A DNA stretch of 64,000 bases, taken from contig NZ_JACSQL010000001.1 of the NCBI RefSeq assembly GCF_014836635.1, positions 965,881 to 1,029,880 of the forward strand, given 5' to 3'. Shown here one piece after another: positions 27,071 through 36,164 of this stretch. How positions within the stretch are numbered: the first letter of the stretch is position 1; the number at the start of each line of letters is the position of its first letter. The stretch is from Paenibacillus gallinarum (GTDB lineage: Bacteria > Bacillota > Bacilli > Paenibacillales > Paenibacillaceae). The translations under genes were made by a program, and so were the position numbers. The notes under the pieces are model-generated. The model worked only from the letters and a program-made list of their open reading frames with translations. It did no database searches and had not been told where the DNA came from.

Positions 27071-29644
27071 GTGAACATGAAAAAAAGTGCTTATATCATA
27101 CTGGCTTGCGTCCTTTTGCTTGCGAGTTCTGTATTTTTTCTGCTCGGAAGCGGGCGTATTACCAGCATTGAACCGCAAAGTTATATTCAGTCGGTGACGT
27201 CAGAAAAAGGAGAACATGAACCATTTCGGGCGATGAGTGATCAGAGTACAGGGATTCCAGGTATGACGCTGGCTGCCGCGAATGATGCCTTGAGTCTTTA
27301 TATCGATCCGAAGACTACGGTAATTGCAGTTAAAGACGCAAAATCAGGAGATATATGGTACTCCAATCCCGAAGAGCGTGCGGAAGATTCAATCGCGGCT
27401 GCTTTTGAAAAAGATGTCATGTCATCGCAGTTGTCTATATCTTTCCGTAACACACTTGGAGTGCAGGATACTTATACGAATCATAAACTTAGTATAGAAA
27501 AAGAGCAGTTCGAATTGTTTAGCATTCAGGACGGCGTCCGTATTGAATATACGATCGGAGATACGGAACTTGGCATTGATGCTCTTCCAAAATTGATTAG
27601 CAAACAGCGTCTGCAAGAGAAAGTGCTCGATAAACTAAGTCCAGCAACTGCGAAATATGTGGAGACCAGATACCTGGTGTCGGAAGCCAATCCGGAAATT
27701 CTGGAGAGGGCTGATGCTCAAGTTAGCCGTCCACTCGTACTCCGAAAAATGACGGCTGCTTTTGAAGAAGCAGGATATACAGCAGAAGATCTTGCTGCGG
27801 ATAACGAAGAGAATGGAATGGCTGCATCTGATGGGCAAGGTAAGGCGAAATTTAAAATTCCGCTTGAATATCGTCTTGAAGGCGATACACTTACGGCAAC
27901 GGTTCCGCTAAGTCAGTTGGAAGAAAGTGAAGGACAACGCATTCAAAGTATTGATTTACTTGCTTATTTTGGCGCAGCTAAAGCAGGCGAAACAGGTTAT
28001 ATGCTCGTTCCTGATGGTACGGGTAGCCTGATCTATTTAGATAACGGCAAGACCAAGGAAGAGCAGTATGTACAGCCTCTTTATGGTGCAGATGCGAATG
28101 ATAACAGCCGGTCAAGAGGTCAGGTGGCTGAAAAAGCACGAATGCCCGTTTATGGTCTGGTAAGCGGTGATCGCGCATTTTTTGCAGTCATTGAAAAAGG
28201 CGATGGGAATGCTAGTGTTGCTGCTGATATCAGTGGAAAACAAAATTCCTACAATCATGTGTACAGCCGTTTTATCGTCAGAGGTGAAGATGAGCTTGAA
28301 CTTTATACAGGCAGCAAAATCCAAGAGATTCAGCTTCTATCCGATGACAAATATACAGGCGATGTACAGGTGAAATACTCCTTCTTATCCGGCGATGAAG
28401 CGAACTATTCTGGCATGGCAAAAACATATCAGGAGATGCTTGTTAAGGAAGGGAAATTGACGCAGACAACAGAAGAGGGAGATCTTCCTTTCTATGTTGA
28501 TGTGCTCGGTGCTGTCGATAAAAGAGAGTCTTTCTTGGGTGTACCTTATAACGCAACTGCACCTATGACCACTTTTGAAGAAGCAGCGCAAATAACAGAA
28601 GCGCTTCAGAAGGAAGGTATCTCAAGTATACAGATGCGATATCTTGGATGGTTTGGCGAAGGAATTGAGCATAAGGTTCCTGCTCAGCTTCGTTCAGCGG
28701 GACTAGGGAGTACGAAAGAGTTGAAGGTGCTTAATGACTTGCTTCAAAAGAATGGCGGCGGTCTTTATCCCGATGTTGCTTTCTTACATGTCTATCAAAA
28801 AGGAAATGGATTCAGTACATCTAGGGATGCTTCCCGTTTTATTACAAAAGAAGAAGCATTGTTATCTCCGTATGATAGAGCGCTTAATCGGATGTCAACT
28901 AGACTGGATAGTTATTATCTATTGTCTCCATCCAAAGTGCCGGATGTCGTTTCTAAATTTATGGAGAAATACGAAAGTAAAGGAATCGAAGGGCTTTCCC
29001 TTCGCGATCTAGGAGATGCGCTACATTCAGATTATCGCAATAAACGCATCATTTTTAAAGAAACAGCAAGACAAATATCAGAAGAGCAAACAGCGCTCCT
29101 GGCGGAAAAATATCCGAATCTAATGGTATCTGGAGGGAATATATACGCGCTTGGCTCTGCCAAACATATTATTAATACCCCTTCAGGTTCAAGTGGTTTT
29201 CAGCTTACTGACGTAACCGTACCTTTTTATCAAATGGTAATTCATGGATATAAAGATTACGCTGGTGAACCTATGAATCTAGCGGCAGATACGGATGTTA
29301 AGTCACAGCTCTTACAAAGTTTGGAACAGGGAAGGGCACCTCATTTTCTGTGGAGCGCAGAACCTGCTTCAGAACTTAAATTTACTCGTCATGACAAGAT
29401 GTACTCGACCCATTATGAGGAATGGATAGATGAAGCGACGAAGATGTATCAGGAAGTAAACGAAATTCTAGCTCCTCTTCGTACCGTTCATATTGATGAA
29501 CGCGTAGTTCATCAGCCGGGAGTGATTGAAATGCAGTACAGTAATGGAACGAACTTATGGATTAATTATAACGATAAGCCTGTTGTCATAGGCAAGGTTT
29601 CTATCCCAGCTCAGCATTATTTCGTAGGCGGTGATGAATCATGA
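27071..29644 (+). CDS. DUF5696 protein: anchored, putative hydrolase-like TIM barrel
   Basis: 857 residues. An N-terminal transmembrane helix (SAYIILACVLLLASSVFFLL) with a short basic start suggests a signal anchor. A mixed region (40-270) precedes a beta-rich domain (~280-450, GETGYMLVPDGTGSLIYLDN). A likely TIM barrel follows (~476-776, ISSIQMRYLGWFGEGIEHKV; DVAFLHVYQKGNGF). This order resembles beta-sandwich plus barrel glycoside hydrolases, but no established catalytic signature is recognised. GTG at 27071 follows AAAGGAGG. The next permease overlaps its stop (ATGA). Probable cell-surface component of the mannan/glucan system. Confidence 0.75.
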   Translation: MNMKKSAYIILACVLLLASSVFFLLGSGRITSIEPQSYIQSVTSEKGEHEPFRAMSDQSTGIPGMTLAAANDALSLYIDPKTTVIAVKDAKSGDIWYSNPEERAEDSIAAAFEKDVMSSQLSISFRNTLGVQDTYTNHKLSIEKEQFELFSIQDGVRIEYTIGDTELGIDALPKLISKQRLQEKVLDKLSPATAKYVETRYLVSEANPEILERADAQVSRPLVLRKMTAAFEEAGYTAEDLAADNEENGMAASDGQGKAKFKIPLEYRLEGDTLTATVPLSQLEESEGQRIQSIDLLAYFGAAKAGETGYMLVPDGTGSLIYLDNGKTKEEQYVQPLYGADANDNSRSRGQVAEKARMPVYGLVSGDRAFFAVIEKGDGNASVAADISGKQNSYNHVYSRFIVRGEDELELYTGSKIQEIQLLSDDKYTGDVQVKYSFLSGDEANYSGMAKTYQEMLVKEGKLTQTTEEGDLPFYVDVLGAVDKRESFLGVPYNATAPMTTFEEAAQITEALQKEGISSIQMRYLGWFGEGIEHKVPAQLRSAGLGSTKELKVLNDLLQKNGGGLYPDVAFLHVYQKGNGFSTSRDASRFITKEEALLSPYDRALNRMSTRLDSYYLLSPSKVPDVVSKFMEKYESKGIEGLSLRDLGDALHSDYRNKRIIFKETARQISEEQTALLAEKYPNLMVSGGNIYALGSAKHIINTPSGSSGFQLTDVTVPFYQMVIHGYKDYAGEPMNLAADTDVKSQLLQSLEQGRAPHFLWSAEPASELKFTRHDKMYSTHYEEWIDEATKMYQEVNEILAPLRTVHIDERVVHQPGVIEMQYSNGTNLWINYNDKPVVIGKVSIPAQHYFVGGDES

Positions 29645-30540
29645 AAGGGATGGGACTCACACTAACCAGAAAGAGATCCTTACTCGGGTTACTTTTCATA
29701 TCGCCTTGGCTGGTGGGATTTATCTTTCTGTTCTTAATGCCGATGATTCAATCGATTCGGTTCAGCATGAGTGATCTAAGTGTCGTTCCCGGGGGATATG
29801 AACTGAAGTTCACAGCTTGGAATAATTTCCGGGAAGCGCTGTTTATTGATGCGAATTATAATCGGATTTTAACTGAATCCGTGTTACAAATGATTGTAAA
29901 TGTACCGCTGATTTTATTCTTCAGTCTCTTCTCTGCTGTACTGCTGAATCAGAAGTTCAGAGGACGTTCTCTTGCAAGAGCCATTTTCTTTTTACCTGTT
30001 ATTCTAGCATCAGGAGCCGTTGCTTCGGCTGAAGCAGCCGGCTTGATTAATCTGATTGGTAACGCTACGGCTGCTGAGGAAGCAGGCCTTTCGTCTTCTC
30101 AGTTTAATACAATGGCAATGGTGAATTTGCTCGCAGAAGCAGGTATGCCGCTGGTCATGACTGATTATATTGTTGATGCTGTTATGCGCATTTACGATAT
30201 CATCCGCAGCTCAGGTGTACAGATCCTTATTTTTCTTGCCGCACTCCAATCTGTACCTACTACGATGTATGAAGTAGCCAAAATGGAGGGTGCTACCGGT
30301 TATGAGTCTTTTTGGAAGATTACATTTCCAATGGTAAGTCCACTAATTTTAACGAATGTCATTTATACGGTGATTGATTCTTTTACAACAAGTCCGATCA
30401 CGCAAACGATCTATACGACGGCATTCCAAACACAAAACTTTGGGCTGAGTGCTTCTATGTCCTGGCTATATACGATTGTCGTAGGCATACTGCTTCTCAT
30501 CATTGGGTTCCTAATTTCGAAAAAAGTTCATTATAACTGA
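29641..30540 (+). CDS. Sugar ABC transporter permease (second pair, MalF-type)
   Basis: 299 residues, starting in the ATGA overlap with the DUF5696 gene. Transmembrane helices and the EAA loop EVAKMEGATGYESFWKITFP are visible. A large external insertion between the third and fourth helices (INLIGNATAAEEAGLSSSQF and on) is longer than in ordinary family members. First permease of the second pair in the operon. Confidence 0.9.
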   Translation: MKGMGLTLTRKRSLLGLLFISPWLVGFIFLFLMPMIQSIRFSMSDLSVVPGGYELKFTAWNNFREALFIDANYNRILTESVLQMIVNVPLILFFSLFSAVLLNQKFRGRSLARAIFFLPVILASGAVASAEAAGLINLIGNATAAEEAGLSSSQFNTMAMVNLLAEAGMPLVMTDYIVDAVMRIYDIIRSSGVQILIFLAALQSVPTTMYEVAKMEGATGYESFWKITFPMVSPLILTNVIYTVIDSFTTSPITQTIYTTAFQTQNFGLSASMSWLYTIVVGILLLIIGFLISKKVHYN

Positions 30541-30576
30541 GTTCACGTTAGATAACGAATGAGGAGGTGGAGGCTC

Positions 30577-31578
30577 ATGGAAACGGCAACAAAACAGGGT
30601 AGAAGTGATGCGGTTGTATTTAAGATGCAGCGAACGAAAAATAAATTGCTCGATGCCCTTTGGTCTATTTTTCGCTATGTGCTCATCATTGGTATATCAT
30701 TTGTCATCTTGTACCCGATTCTTATGAAAATCTCGACAGCCTTTAAAGATAAGGGAGATATTTATAATCCCACTATCTATATGATTCCTGTCCATTTTAC
30801 ACTGGATAACATAAAGCTTGCATCCGAGGTGTTGAACTACTTCCCGCTGCTAGGTAATACGCTCCTATACGTATTTGTGATGATGGTTCTTACGACGGCA
30901 TCTACGGCTCTTGCAGGATACGGGTTTGCTAGATTTGAATTTCCAGGCAGCAAAATCTTATTCGGAATGGTGATTCTTACCATTCTTGTACCTTCTAGTA
31001 CGCTTATGGTGCCAATGTATTTGCACTTTCGAAGTTTTGATATTTTGGGTATGATCTCCCTTTTCACTGGAAAAGAAGGGGTTAATCTACTTAACACCTA
31101 CTGGCCATCCATGATTACAGCAGGTACGGCAACAGGACTGAAAGCGGGACTATTTATCTATATTTTCCGTCAGTTTTTTAAAGGAATGCCGAAAGAAATC
31201 GAAGAGGCTGCTCTGATTGATGGTGCAGGAGGAATAAAGACATTCATACGAATTATGCTTCCTAATGCGGTTCCTCCGATGATCACCGTTATGCTGTTCT
31301 CTTTTGTGTGGACGTACAATGACACCTTTTATCCGTCGCTGTTTATGAGCGAGACGAATCTGATGTCATTAAAAGTTTCATCTCTTCCTTCGCAGATTAA
31401 CTTGATTATTCCGCAGTTGCTCGGGTTATCTGGTACGGATATTAAAGCAGATCCGAACCATGTAGCGATGCTCGTTGATACTGGAATATTGCTAGCGATT
31501 GCCCCTCTCATCTTATTGTATCTATTTGTACAACGTTATTTCGTCGAAAGTGTGGAGAGAACGGGAGTAGTAGGTTAA
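30577..31578 (+). CDS. Sugar ABC transporter permease (second pair, MalG-type)
   Basis: 333 residues. Six predicted helices and the EAA loop EEAALIDGAGGIKTFIRIML are visible. GAGGAGGTGG precedes the ATG at 30577, so an ATG at 30559 (within the ribosome binding site) was rejected. It also has extra external loops (MISLFTGKEGVNLLN; SGTDIKADPN). It is the last transporter gene before the GH2 beta-mannosidase. Confidence 0.9.
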   Translation: METATKQGRSDAVVFKMQRTKNKLLDALWSIFRYVLIIGISFVILYPILMKISTAFKDKGDIYNPTIYMIPVHFTLDNIKLASEVLNYFPLLGNTLLYVFVMMVLTTASTALAGYGFARFEFPGSKILFGMVILTILVPSSTLMVPMYLHFRSFDILGMISLFTGKEGVNLLNTYWPSMITAGTATGLKAGLFIYIFRQFFKGMPKEIEEAALIDGAGGIKTFIRIMLPNAVPPMITVMLFSFVWTYNDTFYPSLFMSETNLMSLKVSSLPSQINLIIPQLLGLSGTDIKADPNHVAMLVDTGILLAIAPLILLYLFVQRYFVESVERTGVVG

Positions 31579-31813
31579 TTAACAGAAAACAAAACAATGT
31601 TTTTTCAACAGTTATTCAAAAACCTAAAATTAGGATAACAAAATAATTGAAACGTTTTCGATAACATGAGACAATGAGCAGAGGATGATATCATCTGAGC
31701 CAAAGAAGTGAAGAAAGTTGGATCTTTATAGGGTCCGATTTTCAAATCTTCTTTGGCTAAGATTCCCATGAAACGCTTCAAGGAAATTTAACACAATTGG
31801 AGGATTTCAAACC
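31579..31813 (+). promoter_or_regulatory. Regulatory spacer upstream of the beta-mannosidase gene
   Basis: Contains ATAACAAAAT (31635-31644), LacI-like sites TGAAACGTTTTCGA (31648-31661) and TGAAACGCTTCA (31769-31780), and the palindrome GATGATATCATC (31684-31695). A long imperfect hairpin (AGCCAAAGAAG 31698-31708 with CTTCTTTGGCT 31748-31758) lies between. These suggest a separate promoter or attenuation step for the GH2/GH9 genes. Confidence 0.5.
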
Positions 31814-34384
31814 ATGCAGGAAACAAACTTAGTCTTAAATACAGATTGGACTTTTAAGGCATGTGATGAGCAGGAGTGGAAGAACGCAGAAGTTCCCGGT
31901 TTTGTCCATACAGACTTGCTTAAAAATGAACTGATTCAAGATCCATTCTTTGGAACTAATGAAAAGCTCGTTCAATGGGTTGATAAGAAAGATTGGGAAT
32001 ATAAAACCACGTTTCAAGTTACTGAAGAGATCCTTACGAAGGAACATGTAGATCTCGTATTTCATGGACTAGATACTTATGCAGATGTCTATCTAAACGG
32101 TGTACATATCCTATCTGCTGACAATATGTTTCGTGTATGGGAAGTGGATGTAAAATCAAATTTGAAAGCGATTAACAATGAACTGCGTATTGTATTTCGT
32201 TCACCTATTCAAGAAGATTTACCGAAACTAGAAGCACTCGGATATCAGCTGCCAGCAGCGAATGATCAATCTGAAGTAGGTGAATTAGGCAAGAAGAGAG
32301 TGAGTATTTTCGCAAGAAAAGCACCTTATCATTATGGTTGGGATTGGGGTCCAAGATTCGTAACGAGTGGGATATGGCGTGACATTGAGCTAAGAGCTTG
32401 GTCTGAAGATTACATTGCAGATGCCTATATTCATCAGAATAAGGTTAACGAAAGTGTCGCAGCACTTACAGCAGTATTAGAAGTTAACGTTGATCAGGCA
32501 GGCTCGAGAGTGATTCGTATAGAAACGGATGGCGGAGAATGGACAAAAGAAGTTGATCTCCCTGCTGGGGAATCGAAAGTAGATGTCAACTTTGAACTTG
32601 AATCGCCGAAGCTATGGTGGTCTCGAGGTCTCGGTGATCCTCATATGTACACTTTTAAAATTGAAATATTGGACACTAAAGGAAGTCGCACGAAAGCAGA
32701 GCGCTATATTAAAACAGGGATTCGCAGTATCCGCCTTGTACAAGAAGCAGATGAATATGGAACATCGTTTTACTTCGAACTTAATGGAGTTCCTGTCTTT
32801 GCTAAAGGCGCCAACCATATTCCGAATGACAGCTTTGTAACAGAGGTAACTTACGAAAGATATCGTCATGAGATTGAGTCAGCTGCTCTGGCGAACATGA
32901 ACATGCTCCGCGTTTGGGGCGGAGGAATATACGAACAGGATGTTTTTTATGATCTGTGCGATGAATACGGAATTTTGGTGTGGCAGGACTTCATGTTTGC
33001 ATGCAGTATGTACCCTGGAGATAAGGCGTTTCTAGACAGTGTGCGACATGAAGCTACAGATAATATTAAACGTCTGCGGAATCACCCGAGTATTGCTCTT
33101 TGGTGTGGTAATAATGAGATGGATTCCGCCTGGGCGCATTATAACGAAAATGGTGGCTGGGGCTGGAAGAAAGACTTCACCCAAGAACAACGCGATAAAA
33201 TTTGGGCAGACTATGAAGCCATTTTCCATAATCTGCTTCCTGAAGTTATTGAGGGGCTTGTACCGGGTGCGGATTACTGGCCATCATCTCCAATCGTATC
33301 GATCTCGAATGACATTAATCAGCACGCAACAAACAGTTCAGTTACAGGAGATGTACATTATTGGGGTGTGTGGCATAACGCAGAGCCTTTTGAGAATTAC
33401 AACCTTCATCTCGGAAGATTCATGAGTGAATATGGATTCCAATCCTTTCCTGAGCATAAATCTGTACTAAAATATGCAGAACCTTCAGATCTGGAACTAA
33501 CTTCGGAAGTTATGATGGCTCACCAGAAGAATGGTGATGGGAATCGTTTGATTAAAAAGTATATGGATATGTATATGACAGAGCCGAAGGATTTCCCTTC
33601 CTTTTTGTATATGAGTCAAGTCCTGCAGGCAGATGCTATGAAAATGGCAATAGAAGCACACCGAAGAAATCGTCCTTTTGTGATGGGAACATTGTATTGG
33701 CAGATGAATGACACTTGGCCTGTAGCTTCCTGGGCAGGTATGGATTACTACGGTAATTGGAAAGCGCTGCATTACTACGCAAAACGCAGCTTTGCTGATG
33801 AGATGATTTCTATTGATGATACGAAGCCGGGAAAAGTGGATCTTTATCTTCTATCCGATGTACTTCAGCCGCTGGAAGGGAATATCAGCATTCGTCTTGC
33901 TGATTTTGACGGTACTCTGCATGAAGCTCAGACGCATATGGTAAGTATGGCGGGAAATACAACAGGGCTGGTCCTTTCTTTGGATAGAGAACAGCTTCTT
34001 AGTGGAAAAGACGAGCAGCGTACTGTGATGATTGTGGAACTTGTCCGTAAGGGCGAAGTGATCGATAGTCAGAAACACTACTTTGTACCTTTCAAGGATA
34101 TGAAATTAACAGAATCTCGAATTGAAATTACAGAAGTAGAGGGTTCCGAAGGAAGCAAATTCCACTTGAAAACCTCTGTTTTAGCAAAACAAGTATGGCT
34201 TGACAGCAATGAAGAAGGAATCTTCAGCGATAATTTCTTTGACCTCATTCCTGGCGAGACGAAAGAAGTTTCGTTCTATGCACGTAAGGGCGGGGACCAA
34301 GCGTTTGAACTTGCAAATCCAGGAGAACTGAAGGTACGCTCTATGTCTGATTTTATTAAGGAAACACAAGTACAAAATCAGTAA
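31814..34384 (+). CDS. Beta-mannosidase, GH2 family
   Basis: 856 residues, typical for bacterial beta-mannosidases. The N-terminal sugar-binding domain begins LNTDWTFKACDEQEWKNAEV. The catalytic TIM barrel contains LWCGNNEMD with the proposed acid/base E435 and FMSEYGFQS with the proposed nucleophile E539. No signal peptide, so cytoplasmic. It removes beta-linked mannose from imported manno-oligosaccharides. AATTGGAGGA gives the ribosome binding site. Confidence 0.93.
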   Translation: MQETNLVLNTDWTFKACDEQEWKNAEVPGFVHTDLLKNELIQDPFFGTNEKLVQWVDKKDWEYKTTFQVTEEILTKEHVDLVFHGLDTYADVYLNGVHILSADNMFRVWEVDVKSNLKAINNELRIVFRSPIQEDLPKLEALGYQLPAANDQSEVGELGKKRVSIFARKAPYHYGWDWGPRFVTSGIWRDIELRAWSEDYIADAYIHQNKVNESVAALTAVLEVNVDQAGSRVIRIETDGGEWTKEVDLPAGESKVDVNFELESPKLWWSRGLGDPHMYTFKIEILDTKGSRTKAERYIKTGIRSIRLVQEADEYGTSFYFELNGVPVFAKGANHIPNDSFVTEVTYERYRHEIESAALANMNMLRVWGGGIYEQDVFYDLCDEYGILVWQDFMFACSMYPGDKAFLDSVRHEATDNIKRLRNHPSIALWCGNNEMDSAWAHYNENGGWGWKKDFTQEQRDKIWADYEAIFHNLLPEVIEGLVPGADYWPSSPIVSISNDINQHATNSSVTGDVHYWGVWHNAEPFENYNLHLGRFMSEYGFQSFPEHKSVLKYAEPSDLELTSEVMMAHQKNGDGNRLIKKYMDMYMTEPKDFPSFLYMSQVLQADAMKMAIEAHRRNRPFVMGTLYWQMNDTWPVASWAGMDYYGNWKALHYYAKRSFADEMISIDDTKPGKVDLYLLSDVLQPLEGNISIRLADFDGTLHEAQTHMVSMAGNTTGLVLSLDREQLLSGKDEQRTVMIVELVRKGEVIDSQKHYFVPFKDMKLTESRIEITEVEGSEGSKFHLKTSVLAKQVWLDSNEEGIFSDNFFDLIPGETKEVSFYARKGGDQAFELANPGELKVRSMSDFIKETQVQNQ

Positions 34385-34400
34385 TTATATAATGGTTGAG

Positions 34401-34435
34401 CAATTCCCGGCTGTGATCTTTACAGCCGGGAATTG
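34401..34435 (+). terminator. Stem-loop between GH2 and GH9 genes
   Basis: A perfect 14-bp stem (CAATTCCCGGCTGT) with a 7-nt loop is followed by a weak T-rich tract (TTATAACTTATTTT). It is a partial terminator or stabilising hairpin. Confidence 0.65.
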
Positions 34436-34466
34436 TTATAACTTATTTTCGAAGGGAGAAAATATA

Positions 34467-36092
34467 ATGAACGAGATAAAATGTGCAGTAGCGATGAATC
34501 AAATTGGATATCCGATAAACGGGCAGAAAACAGCCGTTTTCAATGAGAAGTCATCTGGATTTCATATTGAAGAAGAAGGAACGAAAAGAATAGTGTATCG
34601 CGGAAAAACCTCGCAACCTGCTTTCGATCGATCCTCAGGGAGTGAAGTGAGAAAAGGCGGTTTTTCCGAACTGGCTAAGCCAGGTACTTATGTTTTGGTG
34701 GATGATGAAGGAAATCGCTCTACTCCTTTTGCCTTGGAAGAAAGACCTTACGGTGAATTACATAATGGATTATTGAAAGCGTTTTACTATTTGCGCTGTG
34801 GAGAAACACTAGATGAGAAGTACGCGGGGGAATGGGGACATAAATCTTGTCATACAAAGTTAGGTGTAGTTCATGGGGAAGAAGGGGTATACCTTGACGG
34901 AAATGGAGGATGGCATGATGCAGGAGATTATGGAAAATATGTTGTCGCTGGGGCGAAAGCGGTGGCTGATTTACTGCTAGCCTATGAAATGTACCCGAAG
35001 GCTTTCGTTAATTCTATTCCTCTCCCAGAGTCAGATCAAGTCATGCCGGACGTGCTGCATGAATGCAAGGTCGAGCTTGATTTTTTGTTCAAAATGCAAG
35101 ACAAAAGAAGTGGAGGAGTGTATCACAAACTGACGACTAGGCATTTCCCTGGTTTATCTATAATGCCAGAAGATGACCTGGATGAATTGGTCTTTTCACC
35201 CATATCTGCTGCTGCGACAGCAAGTTATGCAGCGATCATGGCGTTTGCATCCCGGATATACCGTACATATGATCTTTCCTATGCGGATCAATGTCTACGT
35301 TCTGCTGAGTATGCTTGGGAGTGGATTTTGAAGCACCCAGAAGCAGGAGGTTTTAAAAATCCAGCGGATATTACAACGGGGGAGTATGGAGATGGTTGCC
35401 TATTTGATGAAAAATATTGGGCTGCTGCCGAACTTTATCATACAACCAATCAGGAGAAATACCACTCCGCTTTTCGGGAATACAGTACCGAGTCTTTTCC
35501 TAAATGTGAGCTAGGCTGGGCAGATGTGGGAGGTTACGGCACAATTAGCTACTTGCGTAAAGGGAAAACTGAGGAGAATCAAACTCTATATGACTCATTA
35601 CAGGAAGAACTGATTTCGGAGGCTGAACGTCTTTTAAGTATTTGCGAAAATGATGGATACGGTATCTCTCTAGAAGAAAAAGATTATATGTGGGGCAGTA
35701 ATATGGTTCTTATGAACCGGGCGATGTTACTGCTAATCGCAATGGAGTGGTCTCCAAAACCGGAGTATGTAAAAGCGGCTGCTCAACATTTGCATTATTT
35801 GTTAGGGCAAAATACACTTCACTTATCTTATGTTACAGGCTTTGGAACTCATTCCGTTATGAAACCGCATCATCGACCATCGGTAGGAGATGATGTAGAT
35901 GCGCCGGTTCCCGGGATGGTAGCAGGAGGTCCTAATCGAAATCTGAATGATGAGATTATGGAGCGTACTTTACAAGGGAAACCCGCTGCAGCAAGTTATA
36001 TTGATCATGAAGACAGTTACGCAGGCAACGAGATTACGATCTACTGGAATTCACCTGCTTTGTTTGTCGTTTCCTACTTTAATCAAAAATAA
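34467..36092 (+). CDS. GH9 family glycoside hydrolase, intracellular
   Basis: 541 residues. An N-terminal Ig-like domain (MNQIGYPINGQKTAVF) is followed by the alpha/alpha barrel. GWHDAGDYGKY carries the proposed base/coordinating Asp151 and Asp154, and AGNEITIYWNSP the proposed acid Glu522. There is no signal peptide, unlike secreted endoglucanases, so it probably hydrolyses imported gluco- or glucomanno-oligosaccharides. GAAGGGAG lies before the ATG at 34467. The in-frame start at 34392 lies upstream of the hairpin and was rejected. Confidence 0.88.
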   Translation: MNEIKCAVAMNQIGYPINGQKTAVFNEKSSGFHIEEEGTKRIVYRGKTSQPAFDRSSGSEVRKGGFSELAKPGTYVLVDDEGNRSTPFALEERPYGELHNGLLKAFYYLRCGETLDEKYAGEWGHKSCHTKLGVVHGEEGVYLDGNGGWHDAGDYGKYVVAGAKAVADLLLAYEMYPKAFVNSIPLPESDQVMPDVLHECKVELDFLFKMQDKRSGGVYHKLTTRHFPGLSIMPEDDLDELVFSPISAAATASYAAIMAFASRIYRTYDLSYADQCLRSAEYAWEWILKHPEAGGFKNPADITTGEYGDGCLFDEKYWAAAELYHTTNQEKYHSAFREYSTESFPKCELGWADVGGYGTISYLRKGKTEENQTLYDSLQEELISEAERLLSICENDGYGISLEEKDYMWGSNMVLMNRAMLLLIAMEWSPKPEYVKAAAQHLHYLLGQNTLHLSYVTGFGTHSVMKPHHRPSVGDDVDAPVPGMVAGGPNRNLNDEIMERTLQGKPAAASYIDHEDSYAGNEITIYWNSPALFVVSYFNQK

Positions 36093-36103
36093 TTAATGTT
36101 TTA

Positions 36104-36150
36104 ATGCCAAAACCACCCTATTCTCTTGGAGAGTAGGGTGGTTTTGGCAT
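36104..36150. terminator. Bidirectional terminator between convergent genes
   Basis: ATGCCAAAACCACCCTA pairs perfectly with TAGGGTGGTTTTGGCAT. It ends both the GH9 gene and the minus-strand LacI gene. Confidence 0.9.
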
Positions 36151-36164
36151 TTCTATCAAATAAA

